Shown in pieces: positions 1-9,922 of a DNA stretch of 64,000 nt. Both the position numbers and the translations under genes were made by a program. Under the pieces are notes generated by a model. It was not told the DNA's origin, did no database searches, and saw only the letters and a program-made list of their open reading frames with translations. Source of the DNA: Narthecium ossifragum (Eukaryota > Streptophyta > Magnoliopsida > Dioscoreales > Nartheciaceae); contig OY986972.1 of NCBI GenBank assembly GCA_963920575.1, positions 2,001,501 to 2,065,500 on the forward strand, given 5' to 3'. The stretch's first letter is position 1. Every line of letters starts with the position of its first letter.

Positions 1-29
1 TGTCTTAGAAGGGTATATATATAGTCTGA

Positions 30-280
30 TTTACTTGCTACTCGCAATTCAACATTTTCTCTCATTGGTTGAGGAAATCCTCGTGTTTTGTTTGTTCTCA
101 TCTCTGTCGATCTCTATTTGTTGTTTTTTGGGCAATGCGAGGCACTTTCATGAGTGTTGCAAGCAATGGCACCAGACTCATGAAGAGGGAGAGAGAGAGA
201 GATTCATACTGAAGACCTGCCAAAACGGGGTTCAACAATTTAATGGAATATGGAGCATTAATAACTAATAACTTGCCAAG
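30..280. repeat. Direct repeat at the left edge, partner at about 885-1010
   Basis: A block with a shared opening phrase (ttacttgctactcgcaattc), a GA-rich stretch and an ending about aatggagcattaataa recurs at about 885-1010 and, for its last part, at about 30065-30120 upstream of NLR 3. It belongs to the 5' flank of the NLR units and appears to have duplicated around the inverted-repeat element at 472-794. The 77-residue open frame inside it shows no recognisable domain and I do not call it a gene. Confidence 0.5.
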
Positions 281-471
281 TAGGTATCATCCACGTTCAT
301 TCAAGTCATCTAATCGCTTCTAAATTTCTAATTATGATTATTCCAATGTTAACCAAGTCTCATTTGCCTTTTAATAAGTGTTAATTATCTGCCATTCATT
401 GAATCGAAGCCGAAGCATGGGGGCAGGCGACCAAGACCATTCATAAAACTCAATATTTGTTCAAGAAAAAA

Positions 472-794
472 GATTTGTGTACATGCCCACGTAGCATGTA
501 CATTACACATGTTTGAATTGGAACTGGTACTGATTCAACCAACCCATCTACCGATGAACTAGATGAAAGATTTAGTTCATACCAGATATCGATAGTGAGG
601 TATCGATTGGTTGATCTAGTCCATCGATCGGTACCTCACTACCGCTACCGATGGAGTAGATGAAAGATTTGGTACCTCACTACTGATTGGTTGATCTAAT
701 CTATCGATAAACTAAATGGTTGAATCGGTATCTCACTACCGATTCAAACCCTTGTGCAGTGTACATGCCACCTGGGCATGTACATGCACAAATC
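472..794. mobile_element. Terminal-inverted-repeat element (MITE-like)
   Basis: The left end (GATTTGTGTACATGCCC...) and the reverse complement of the right end (GATTTGTGCATGTACATGCCC...) form imperfect inverted repeats of about 40 bases. The interior holds short palindromic repeats around ATCGAT and GGTACCTCACTACCG and has no coding capacity. It is absent from the equivalent flanks of units 2 and 3. I cannot assign a superfamily because no clean target duplication is visible. Confidence 0.55.
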
Positions 795-999
795 AGTGAT
801 CTTTGTCAAAATACATCATATGGTATCACATGGTATCTAGACATGCTTGCAGGCCTAAAAAATATAAGCAATTGACCAATAGCATCTGATTACTTGCTAC
901 TCGCAATTCAACATCTTCTCTCATTGGTTGATGAAAGAGTCATATGAGAGAGAGAGAGAACCAACTGGCCATGAAATGGAATGGAGCATTAATAATTAA

Positions 1000-1459
1000 T
1001 AAGTTGCCATTGTACCCATCCATCCATGTTCATTCCAAGTTATCTAATCGCTTCTGATTATGACGCGGCTAACAAAGTCTTCATCGATCCTTGGAAGTAG
1101 TCAATTGGGTCATCTCTTCAATCAACCACTCTTCATCTGCAACAATAATGCTGATGAGAAAAGGGCAGTTTCAGCGAGCTAGTTCTCCGCTTTCTCCTCT
1201 GGGTTCATTGGTTGATTGTTTGCGCTTTATTAATTAATCTCATGACGGAGGATGTTTGTGTTAAGGGATTCACCCCCTAAAAGTCAGGTTAAATCTAAAG
1301 TTAGCTTAAACCAAATCTGGACAAAGTGCACTGGTGGAACCAAAATGACCTAATAACTTGCCAAGTAGTCATACAATTGATTATACTAATTAAGCATATT
1401 TTACCCTTTTAAATTGTTGATTAATATCGAGGTAGCTTTTAGACGTAAATAAACCCTTA
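1000..1459 (+). repeat. 5' flank block of NLR unit 1, part 1
   Basis: This stretch is paralogous to 30080-30470 upstream of NLR 3, and its last part to 13080-13280 upstream of NLR 2. It contains no convincing gene. It is interrupted at 1459 by the Harbinger-like element and resumes at 2428. Confidence 0.7.
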
Positions 1460-2427
1460 GAGCAACTCCAACCGGGCTGCAAATGTCAATTTTGCAGCCC
1501 GGTGAAACTCCAATCGGGCGGCATATTGGGCTGCATTTATGCAGCTCCTCTCCCAGCCGGTGAGTATGAGCCACATTTTTTGTTTATTATTTTAATAATT
1601 CTATAATTAAAGTACTTTAACTACAATATTTAGTGTAACTTTAAAATAACTGATTTAACTGATTTATTTAGAATAAATAATACTTATCCTTACAAAATAA
1701 GACAAATATTGAATACTTTTTAATTATTATTTATCTATTTATAAATAAATTATTTTTTGACTAGTTTTGTTTTTCATCATTGGGTTTTTAAATTATACAT
1801 CAGTACGTGGGTTTTTCATTAAATTAATTCTAATTATAATTATATTATATAAAGATATTTGTGCAAAATACTAAAATGAAGACAAATTTTCCACACTAAA
1901 CATTGAGAATTTCAATTTAATATGCATTAAGACGTGAAAAACATTGAATATAGATAAAAACATTACATCTCTTCTTTGTCCTTGATTTTTTTATGTCGAT
2001 TAAGAAACTGGCGAAATCGTTCGGATTCACTGGGAGGAGGTCAGCACGGAGGAAGTGCACGCGGGAGTGACAGTGAATTCAGCGATGATCTGTCGGAATA
2101 TTAGTATTTTTTATTTTCTGCACTCTTTTTTTTTATTAATTTCTGAAATGTATTTTTTTTCTATATTTTAGTTAATTATGTAATTTTGTTTCTGTATTTT
2201 AGTTAATTTTGTAATGTTATATATATAATAGTTAATTATATAATATATTATTTATTTTATACACTCTTTTTTATTATTAATTACATTGACTATAAAAATA
2301 ATATTATTTTAAAAAGAAATTTTTTTTAGAGCAGCTTGCGTTGGAGTGGAGACACTCCATTACTGTAAAAATGCAGCAAATAGTGCCAACGCTGGCTGCA
2401 TTTTTGCGGCCAGCGTGGGAGATGCTC
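1460..2427. mobile_element. PIF/Harbinger-like non-autonomous element, TSD TTA
   Basis: The termini GAGCAACTCCAAC and, on the reverse strand, GAGCATCTCCCAC are inverted repeats, and the 968-bp element is flanked by TTA at 1457-1459 and 2428-2430. Units 2 (near 13265) and 3 (near 30473) carry the same flanking sequence with a single TTA, so they are empty sites. The subterminal GGGCTGCAAA and TTTGCAGCCC phrases form a hairpin. The AT-rich interior has no transposase frame. The TSD and the GAGCA.CTCC ends are typical of plant Harbinger/Tourist families. Confidence 0.88.
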
Positions 2428-2466
2428 TTACACAATCAATCCGCTTGTTACAGGGAAATTGGTTTT

Positions 2467-2546
2467 TAAGAAGTTTGGATGTACACAAGTCTTATTAAAA
2501 GATTGGTAAGAAGTTTGGATGTACACAAGTCTTATTAAAAGATTGG
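2467..2546. repeat. 40-bp perfect tandem duplication
   Basis: The units 2467-2506 and 2507-2546 are identical, starting taagaagtttggatgtacac. Units 2 and 3 carry a single copy (near 13305 and 30510), so the duplication arose in unit 1 only. Confidence 0.9.
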
Positions 2547-3051
2547 CACAGCCTCACATCAACATACTTGTTAACTATTATTATATGAGTCATTATTCAT
2601 GGAAGCTTGCATTCACTGGCAAAACTCAATATTAATATACATGATTTGTATATTAATACAAACCTCATCGATTTGTTCCTGCGACCGTAACATGCACCAC
2701 CAGGATAGCTGATACCATTTACAATGGGATAGAGCATTAGGGACTTGCCACGTAGCCGCATTCAAGTTATCTAATCTAATCTCCTCTTCTGATGAGAATA
2801 GGAACTCTTTAACGTACACCAAAAAGTCTTCCACTTTCCTCGTTGGATCCATGCATGTAGGTCAACTTTCTCTCTTCTCTTGAATCAAACTTCATCTTTC
2901 CATCCAAAACAAACACAGACGAAGGAACGAGAGAAGAGGGCAGCTATCTATCGAGCTTTTCTGTGCTTTCCTAGTAATCCTCTTCTTCTTCTCCTCTCTC
3001 TCTCTCTCGCCCCCTCCCTCTACCCCCCACTCCCCCCCACCCCCCAAATAT

Positions 3052-3734
3052 ATGGCCGTGGAACTAGCCATCGGCTGCATCACAAAGTTACTAACGGACC
3101 GGGCGTTCAGCTACCTGAAGGAGGAGGTCGAGCGGCAGACGGACCGGCCGTTCAGCTACCTGAAGGAGGAGGTCGAGCGGCAGTCGGGCTTCTCTTCCAA
3201 ACTCGAGAAACTCCGGGAGAGATTGCTGGACATCCAGCGCCTTCTCCCGATCGCAGAGCAGAAGATGACTACCAACGAAGATCTCGCGACGCTGCTGCGA
3301 GATCTCGAAGATGCCGTGTATGATGCGGAGGACCTCCTCGACGAGTTACATCGGAGGGTGCAAGCGACGACGACTCACAACAGGTGGAGAGCGGCTTAAG
3401 TTCCTGCTTGCCATACTTGCCACAACTTACATCGGGGGTCGCAAACTTCTTAAGCTCCTGCTTGTCATACTTGTCACAACGTTTAACCTCCTTCTTCGAT
3501 GTTGCTCGCCGTGTTATCATCCGCGACAAGGCAATCTCTGAGATCACTGCTATCACGGAGAAACTTGACGCCATCAGTAAAAAGATAGTAAGTCACCTTG
3601 AGCATCTCAACTTGTGTGCCAGCAGCCACCAACTTGCCAATGATGTCGGCAAGGCCACAAGGCGCAATGAGACTGCTTTCAAGGTCGAAAAGATGCTCGG
3701 GCGAGACGTGGAGAAGCAGCGTATCAAGAGTATG
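3052..3734 (+). pseudogene. NLR 1, 5' part: coiled-coil (Rx-N type) exon, frameshifted
   Basis: The ATG and the opening residues (MAVELAIG.I.KLLTD) match NLR 2 and NLR 3. Two lesions are visible. A 45-base in-frame tandem duplication (3094-3138 and 3139-3183) repeats 15 coiled-coil residues ending YLKEEVERQ. About 34 bases are missing after 3347 (just after the EDAVYDAEDLLDE motif) relative to NLR 2, which shifts the frame and ends the product at 3399. The rest of the CC linker continues in another frame, from about 3384 to 3734, where the solo LTR begins. This part can give only a truncated CC peptide. Confidence 0.85.
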
Positions 3735-4929
3735 TGTTAGAACAGAAATTTTGACCGTTGACCGGGACTGTAATCAAGGTCAAAATTCTATTTCCACATT
3801 CGAAGAATCAGGAGATCGTGGTTTTTAGTTCTACTCCTTCGAATGATCGAATCAGAGGTGTTGAAGTGTACAAAGAAGTAATTTTAGAACAGAAATTATA
3901 TTTCCACATTCGAAGAATCAGGAGATTGTGGTTTTTAGTTCTACTCCTTCGAATGATCGAATCAGAGGTGTTGAAGTGTACAAAGAAGATATTTGTGGTT
4001 GATGATGGAGTTGATGGAAATGGAAAATGACATGGGAAATGGGAGATGGAAAATATGATGGTAAAATGGTAAATCTACTCCTATGAGTAATAGATCTACT
4101 CCTAGAAATGAAGAATTATGGTAGCACTACTCCTAGGAAATTATGGTAATTCTACTCCTATGGAAGAAATTAATGTAGCACTACTCCTAGAAATAAAGGA
4201 CGTTGCAGGAATTTAAAGGAAAGATAAGCTTCATTGCTGAATTTAAAAGATTACATGGTAGATAAATCTAAGCCTATTGATACATGATAAAAGATAAATA
4301 AAGTGGCATTTTTGCTCTTGATTTGAGGAGAGTTTTTCCTTCTTCCTCTTGGCTATTTATAGGGCTTCTGGTAACCACTTTTGAACTGTCAGAAAGTACA
4401 TTGAACTGCTCTGAACTGCATAATTGGGCGATATCTTCAGCTATTTACGAAACTGCCATCAGGTGGCCGATGATGACCTTGGAATTTGGTGAAACTCTGA
4501 ACATGAAAGTTGTAGGTCTTCGAATTATCTTTCCATCGGTCCAAAAATCAAGTCATTTGGATATCGTATGAGAAAGTTATCGCTAAAATGGCCGACACAT
4601 ATCGATGTCTTATTAAAATAATCAGCCAAAATTGGCCGATGGACTTTTGGTCGAGAGAGAATTTGACCGATTGGATTTGGAACATTTGGTCTTATTTATC
4701 AGTTTGCCACTAAACCCTTTGACTATTAATTTGATATATCAAATGACCGAATTTGGAGATGACGTCAACAACAAAGTTGTAGATCTTTTCGTCCTCTTTC
4801 CAACGGTTCAAGAATTGGTCAGTTTGGACACTTGGTGTAAAAGTTATGGCCAAAATACTCGATTGGTAATATTTACAAAATTACCATTGATTTTGCCGAT
4901 CGCCCAAATGGCTATTATTATGACCAACA
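3735..4929. mobile_element. Solo LTR inserted in NLR 1, TSD GTATG
   Basis: The 1195-bp segment begins TGTTAGAACAG and ends GACCAACA. It is flanked by GTATG at 3730-3734 and 4930-4934. NLR 2 (near 15008) and NLR 3 (near 32151) have the uninterrupted coding sequence. TG...CA ends plus a 5-bp duplication indicate an LTR; no internal domain is present. A 110-base internal direct duplication (starts near 3789 and 3899) is visible. The element at 60661-61950 shares the start, the TTGACCGGTCAA-like region and the phrase CTACTCCTTCGAATG, so the two are one family. Confidence 0.88.
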
Positions 4930-7900
4930 GTATGCGCTTGAGTTCGAGCCATGATGAGGGTGCATCCAGCAGCGCCGGAAATGCCCTCTCCGTGTTGCCC
5001 ATAGTTGGCATCGGAGGGGTTGGGAAGACCACACTAGCTCGGTCTCTGCTCCACGATGACGATGTAAAGAAGCAATTCAAACTGCGGATTTTTGTCTGCG
5101 TCTCCGAGGACTTCAATCTACTCAGGCTCACCAAAGAGATCCTAGAGGGCGTCACAGGGAAACCTGCTACGCAGGCCTCGAATCTCAATCTCCTCCAGTC
5201 TGATCTCCAAATGGAGGTGATGTCCAAGAGGTTTCTTCTCATCCTCGATGACGTTTGGAATAAAGAGAATGAAAATCTAAATAGCAATCGGGATTCGCTC
5301 CTCGCTCCATTGATCGAAAATGCTGAAGACACTGGAATGAGTTCGGCGACGAAGGGGAGCAAGATTATTATTACAACCAGGGATGAAGAAGTCGCCAGGA
5401 TCATGGGCACCACCACCACACCTCTTCGATTGAGCAGATTACCCGATGATATCTTCCAAAAATTCTTCATGAGTTGTGCTTTCGAAGGTGCCTGCAGCCC
5501 TGATGCTTATCCAGTAAATCTAGAAAACACAGCCAAAGAAATAGCTAGAAAGCTGGGGGGTCTACCTTTAGCCGCAAAGACAGTGGGGGCGCTCTTGAGC
5601 AAGAAACTAAACGAAGAGTATTGGAGCAGCATTTTGGAGAGTGAGATATGGCAATTACCTATGAAGGACAATGACATCATGCCGGCTCTGAGAGTAAGCT
5701 ACAACTATCTCCCTCCACACCTTAAACAATGTTTTGCATACTGGGCTATTTTTCCCAAAGACTATAAGTTCGATAGAGATTACATAATCCTACACTGGTT
5801 GGCCCATGGTTATATCCATCCCAATTCTAATGTTGGAGCCACACGAGTCGAGGCCATTGGGGAAGAATACTTCGATGATTTATGTCGCAGGTCTTTCTTC
5901 CAACCAACCGAAAGGGACAACAAGTATGTGATGCACGACCTCATTCACGATCTGGCCCAATCCGTTTCTGAATATCAATGTTTCAGAATAGAAGAAAACC
6001 CTAAGCATAAAGAGATCCCAAAAACGGTACGCCATCTATCGATATGTACATGGAGGGAAGAATTTGCTCTGAGACAGTTGGAGACCTTCAGTGAACTAAA
6101 AAAGCTGCGCACCCTCGTCTTTTTTGGTGTGTTCGTGCCCGACATAATTCCTAAGTTGAAAAGGGTGCGTGTCCTAGATCTCTTTGGCTCTCCCAACAAA
6201 CTGTGGTATCCTTACATTCGTTTTGAGGAGGTCATTTTTCATTTGAAGCATCTTCGCTACTTAAATCTCGGTCCATGTGGGTCTCCAGAAGAATTTTATA
6301 ATCTGCATCACTTGCAAGTGTTGTACTTACCATGGAGGGAAAATTCACCAAAAGGTTTAAGTAACTTGATCAATTTGAGGCATCTGAGGTCCGCTGACTC
6401 GATTGCAGCATGTATGATCCCCGAAGTCCATAAGCTGAAAGATTTGCAGGAGCTAAAAGTATTCCAATTCCTTGACGAGCATGGGCACAAGCTGAGTGAG
6501 TTGAAAGATATGAACCAGATTCGAGGGAGTCTTAAGATCGTGAATCTGGATGGAGTAAAGGATAAGAGGCAAGCAGAGGAGGCTAATCTGCTACAAAAGA
6601 AGAATCTCAGAAAACTAGGATTGGAGTGGTCAGATGACGCAGATAGTTACTTTTTTGGAGATAGAGATGATGACGCAGATAGAGATGATGGACGAACTGA
6701 TGAGGATGTGATCGAGGGTCTTCAGCCGAGTCCTCATTTGGAGGAATTGAGAATTTGGCATTACAGAGGTCAGAGCTTTCCGAGTTGGATTAATAGCCAA
6801 ATGTTGCGCAACCTAATTCATGTTGAACTGGTTGATTGCCCGAATTGTGATGTCCTTCCGCCTCTTGGGCAGCTACGGCTCCTCAAACATCTATCGATAT
6901 GTACATGGGATAAAGATTTTGTTCTGAGCCAGTTGAAGACCTTCAGTGGACTAAAAAAGCTGCGCACCCTCGTGTTTTTTTATTATGTGTTTGTGCCCGA
7001 CATAATTCCTAAGTTGAAAAGGGTGCGTGTCCTAGATCTCTTTGGCTCTTTCAACGAACTTTGGTATCCTTACATTCGTTTTGAGGGTCACCTTGAGGCC
7101 ATTTTTCATTTGAAGCATCTTCGCTACTTAAATCTCGGTCCATGTGAGGGGTCTCCAAAAGAATTTTATAATCTGCATTACTTGCAAGTGTTGTACTTAC
7201 CGTGGAGGGAATATTCATCAAAAGGTTTAAGTAACTTGATCAATTTGAGGCATTTGAGGTTCACTGACTCGATTGCAGCACATATAATCCCCGAAGTCCA
7301 TAAGCTGAAAGATATGAGTCAGATTCGAGGGAGCCTTACGATCAGTAATCTGGAAGAAGTAGCGGACAAGAGGAAAGCAGAGGAGGCTAATCTGCTACAA
7401 AAGAAGAATCCCAGAGAACTAGAATTGGCGTGGTCATATGACGCAGATAGAGATGATGGGCGAACTGATGAGGATGTGATCGAGGGTCTTCAGCCGAGTC
7501 CTTATTTGGAGAAATTGACAATTTCGTGTTACAGAGGTCGGAGCCCTCCGAGTTGGATTAATATCCAAATGTTGCCCAACCTAACTCATGCTGAACTGTC
7601 TTATTGCCCGAATTGGGATGTCCTTCCGCCTCTTGGGCAGCTACGGCGCCTCAAACATCTTGCTCTACGTGGAATGCATGCTATCAGGATCATCATTGGA
7701 GGTCATGAATTCTATGGCGACGCCAACTTCCCATCCTTAGAATCACTAGAATTTCGTTATATGAGAGCATTGGAGGAGTGGAGAGGAGTAGAAGGCTGTC
7801 GATTGTTTCCTAGCCTTCGAGAACTCGCAATAGTAGATTGCCCTGAATTGAGAGCCCTCCCTCCGCTCCCTCCAAAGCTAGAAGCTCTGCATCTGGATCG

Positions 7901-8567
7901 CGTTGGGTTACGCTCCCTTTCATTATCATCAATGACATCTGTAGACGCGGATGGAGGGGTGCCAGAGAGGAGCAGCGGTGGAAGCAGTAACAGGCTGCAG
8001 GTGCTTGGAGGCTTGACAGCGCTCGTGAAGTTGCATATCTCTGATTGCGAGCAGCTCACCATGCTGGAGGGTATTAATCAAGGACTGGTGTCTCTCCAGA
8101 GCTTGGAAATACGAGATTGTCCGAGACTGAATGCGCGCTGGATGGAAATCAATATCGATGGGCCACCTTCCCTCGTGGAGATCAATATCGATGACCAGAG
8201 GCTGCTGTCAGCGAGGGTCCTCAGGAGAAGTCTCGGCCACATTCAATCCTTGAGATTGATGTATGCCACAAGTCTGAAACATTTCAGTGCAAAGGAAAAC
8301 GAGTGCCTGGAGCGCCTCACCGCTCTACAAGAGTTATCAATTGGCTACTGCGATGAACTTCGCGCTCTTCCGGAGGAGCTGCAGAGCCTCTCCTCCCTCC
8401 GAAAGTTATGGATCGGGAGCTGCCCCAAAATCATGTCACTGCCATCCAAGGGACTGCCGTTTGGGCTCAAAGAATTCGAAATCAGCGGAGCCAGTGAAGG
8501 TGAAGAGTCTTGTTTGAGTCCAGAGTTTTGTATGAAGGTGAAGAGTTTGCTTGTAGAATTCCTCTGA
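4632..8567 (+). CDS. NLR 1, chimeric NB-ARC-LRR reading frame with LTR-derived N terminus
   Basis: This 1311-codon frame starts inside the solo LTR, so its first 101 codons are LTR-derived. It then reads into the NLR without interruption. NB-ARC motifs are complete: P-loop GIGGVGKTT near residue 126, kinase-2 LLILDDVW, RNBS-B GSKIIITTR, GLPLAA, RNBS-D (CFAYWAIFPK) and MHD (YVMHDLIHDLAQ) near 434. Leucine-rich repeats follow, with one LRR block duplicated. The CC domain is lost to the upstream frameshift. An alternative start is the ATG at 4932, which lies in the target-site duplication. The C terminus is aberrant: a deletion joins the last LRR to 3' flank, replacing the usual ELRRRCL.GEGEDWPKIQHIP ending. 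As an immune receptor it is probably non-functional, but a truncated NB-LRR product is possible. Confidence 0.7.
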   Translation: MADGLLVEREFDRLDLEHLVLFISLPLNPLTINLIYQMTEFGDDVNNKVVDLFVLFPTVQELVSLDTWCKSYGQNTRLVIFTKLPLILPIAQMAIIMTNSMRLSSSHDEGASSSAGNALSVLPIVGIGGVGKTTLARSLLHDDDVKKQFKLRIFVCVSEDFNLLRLTKEILEGVTGKPATQASNLNLLQSDLQMEVMSKRFLLILDDVWNKENENLNSNRDSLLAPLIENAEDTGMSSATKGSKIIITTRDEEVARIMGTTTTPLRLSRLPDDIFQKFFMSCAFEGACSPDAYPVNLENTAKEIARKLGGLPLAAKTVGALLSKKLNEEYWSSILESEIWQLPMKDNDIMPALRVSYNYLPPHLKQCFAYWAIFPKDYKFDRDYIILHWLAHGYIHPNSNVGATRVEAIGEEYFDDLCRRSFFQPTERDNKYVMHDLIHDLAQSVSEYQCFRIEENPKHKEIPKTVRHLSICTWREEFALRQLETFSELKKLRTLVFFGVFVPDIIPKLKRVRVLDLFGSPNKLWYPYIRFEEVIFHLKHLRYLNLGPCGSPEEFYNLHHLQVLYLPWRENSPKGLSNLINLRHLRSADSIAACMIPEVHKLKDLQELKVFQFLDEHGHKLSELKDMNQIRGSLKIVNLDGVKDKRQAEEANLLQKKNLRKLGLEWSDDADSYFFGDRDDDADRDDGRTDEDVIEGLQPSPHLEELRIWHYRGQSFPSWINSQMLRNLIHVELVDCPNCDVLPPLGQLRLLKHLSICTWDKDFVLSQLKTFSGLKKLRTLVFFYYVFVPDIIPKLKRVRVLDLFGSFNELWYPYIRFEGHLEAIFHLKHLRYLNLGPCEGSPKEFYNLHYLQVLYLPWREYSSKGLSNLINLRHLRFTDSIAAHIIPEVHKLKDMSQIRGSLTISNLEEVADKRKAEEANLLQKKNPRELELAWSYDADRDDGRTDEDVIEGLQPSPYLEKLTISCYRGRSPPSWINIQMLPNLTHAELSYCPNWDVLPPLGQLRRLKHLALRGMHAIRIIIGGHEFYGDANFPSLESLEFRYMRALEEWRGVEGCRLFPSLRELAIVDCPELRALPPLPPKLEALHLDRVGLRSLSLSSMTSVDADGGVPERSSGGSSNRLQVLGGLTALVKLHISDCEQLTMLEGINQGLVSLQSLEIRDCPRLNARWMEINIDGPPSLVEINIDDQRLLSARVLRRSLGHIQSLRLMYATSLKHFSAKENECLERLTALQELSIGYCDELRALPEELQSLSSLRKLWIGSCPKIMSLPSKGLPFGLKEFEISGASEGEESCLSPEFCMKVKSLLVEFL
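6020..7645 (+). repeat. Tandem duplication of an LRR block inside NLR 1
   Basis: The segment from about 6023 to 6888 (RHLSICTW ... DVLPPLGQL) is repeated from about 6889 to 7640 (KHLSICTW ... DVLPPLGQL) in the same frame. NLR 2 and NLR 3 have it once. The second copy lacks the part around DLQELKVFQFLDEHGHKL. Unequal exchange between LRRs is the simplest cause. Confidence 0.85.
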
Positions 8568-8640
8568 ATTCAGCAACAGCTTTTGGATGAAGGACTAGTG
8601 TTAATGTCATGCTGCTAACAAAGTTTCTAACGTTCCTTTT

Positions 8641-8646
8641 AATAAA
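8641..8646 (+). terminator. Poly(A) signal AATAAA, NLR 1
   Basis: AATAAA lies 74 bases beyond the NLR 1 stop in sequence conserved with the 3' flank of NLR 2 (AATAAA at 18833-18838). It is the likely near-upstream polyadenylation element. Confidence 0.5.
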
Positions 8647-8877
8647 GTATATATCTCACACTCTGGGTGGACAAAAAAAATATTAGGAGCTTTAAGAGGG
8701 TGCATTCAACCCTCAGTTTATTTTAGTGTCAGGTCATTGCTTGCATGCGGTGAAGACTGAAGATGCTTGAAATGTAACAAATATTGCCAACTCCTTAATG
8801 CATGCTTTCACACAAGTTTGAGGCCATGATAGATATAGGATATTCGTACAAATTTCAAGGAAAAATGATAAAAGAAT

Positions 8878-9562
8878 TCAAGAAAAACACAACATGAAGA
8901 GTGTTGTTGTCAAAATTGCTTGGGGTTTGCAATTAAACACAAAATGGAGCTGAAAAAGGAATGAATGCCAACAATGGCAGAAATACAAGTTGAAAGAAGT
9001 ATGCAAGGGAAATAAAGAAACAAGTTTTGTGAAACAATCGAAGACTTCATTAATGGTGCCCGGGCTTGTGATTTCTTGGCCCATGGCAATCTTCATGAAC
9101 CCCTGGTAGGCTTCCATGAACAATTCTTTTTTTGTGCTATTGGATCTTTCCTTCTTGGTGCATGAACAATGCCCGTCTTCTTCTTCTGTTGCTCCCATCA
9201 AAACTCTTTTAGCCTGATATGAAACAAACTAGTTTTCTATTTCGCTGATAAAAGCAGAAAGTAGTGAACTAAATCCTACTTCTGACACCAGAAAAAACAG
9301 TATTACAAGCATTTTTCCACGGAAGACCTGTGAGAACTCTTCTTCCAATGATCCAATCTGATCCCTGAAGAAGAAGGAGAAGAGAAAAAAGAATTTGAGT
9401 ATCAAATTCAAAGTCTTACTTAGCCATGCAACCATATAAAACAAGAAAGCTTCACACTAGAGTGGACATGAGAATCATTGAAGGGTTTTGTATACCTTGA
9501 ACTGAGATGACTGATAGTAGAAGCAAAAGCAGGATCACTACTGCTGAAATAAGAGGTCTCAT
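8878..9562 (-). pseudogene. NLR-linked small secreted protein gene, copy A (frameshifted)
   Basis: A three-exon gene can be read convergent to NLR 1. Exon 1 (9496-9562) encodes a hydrophobic signal peptide (MRPLISAVVILLLLLLSVIS) and ends at a GT donor (AAG|gtatac). Exon 2 (9328-9364) follows an AG acceptor (cttcag|GG) and ends CACAG|gtcttc. Exon 3 starts at 9213 after atatcag and encodes GHCSCTKKERSNSTKK, running open to 8878. In the sister copies exon 2 is 29 bases, which keeps frame. Here it is 37 because of an 8-base insertion (gatcattg), so copy A is out of frame. I do not recognise the family with certainty. Confidence 0.55.
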
Positions 9563-9631
9563 TTCTGAAGTTATAACTCTTATTCCAAGAACATAGGATG
9601 AGAATGTGCATCAATAAAGCTTCTGGCTTCA

Positions 9632-9642
9632 AGATATATATG
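9632..9642 (-). promoter_or_regulatory. TATA-like box of the secreted-protein relic A
   Basis: On the minus strand the stretch reads GGCATATATATCTT, about 75 bases upstream of the exon 1 ATG at 9562. The same TATATATA-like box is kept in copies B (near 22246) and C (near 36896), and weaker in D (near 60357). Confidence 0.4.
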
Positions 9643-9922
9643 CCATTATCTCCTTCTCCAAAGCTTACAATAGAGAAGGTGACATTGTCCAATTGTCAGG
9701 GTCTGTCATAACACATGAAAGATTAAGAATGAGGTTTGGTGTATGTTCTGTTTCTGAATCTTAATCTTATGATATTATTGTGTGCCACTCTTTCAAGAAG
9801 TATGTTTCCATAATTTTTGGACACTGTTCATGTACTCTTCCTTCAAATTTTCAAAGATTGAAGCTGAACTTCTTTGATCAAGTAAACTATTTCAGGTTTG
9901 AAGTTTTCAAATAAATTTCACA

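Noticed and set aside
35..268. 77-residue gene at the left edge
   Set aside because: Part of a repeated flank block; the frame is not kept in the other copies.
4844..5470. Long minus-strand frames opposite the NB-ARC regions (also 14873-15550, 32031-32708)
   Set aside because: They are antisense shadows repeated in every NLR copy, with no domain of their own.
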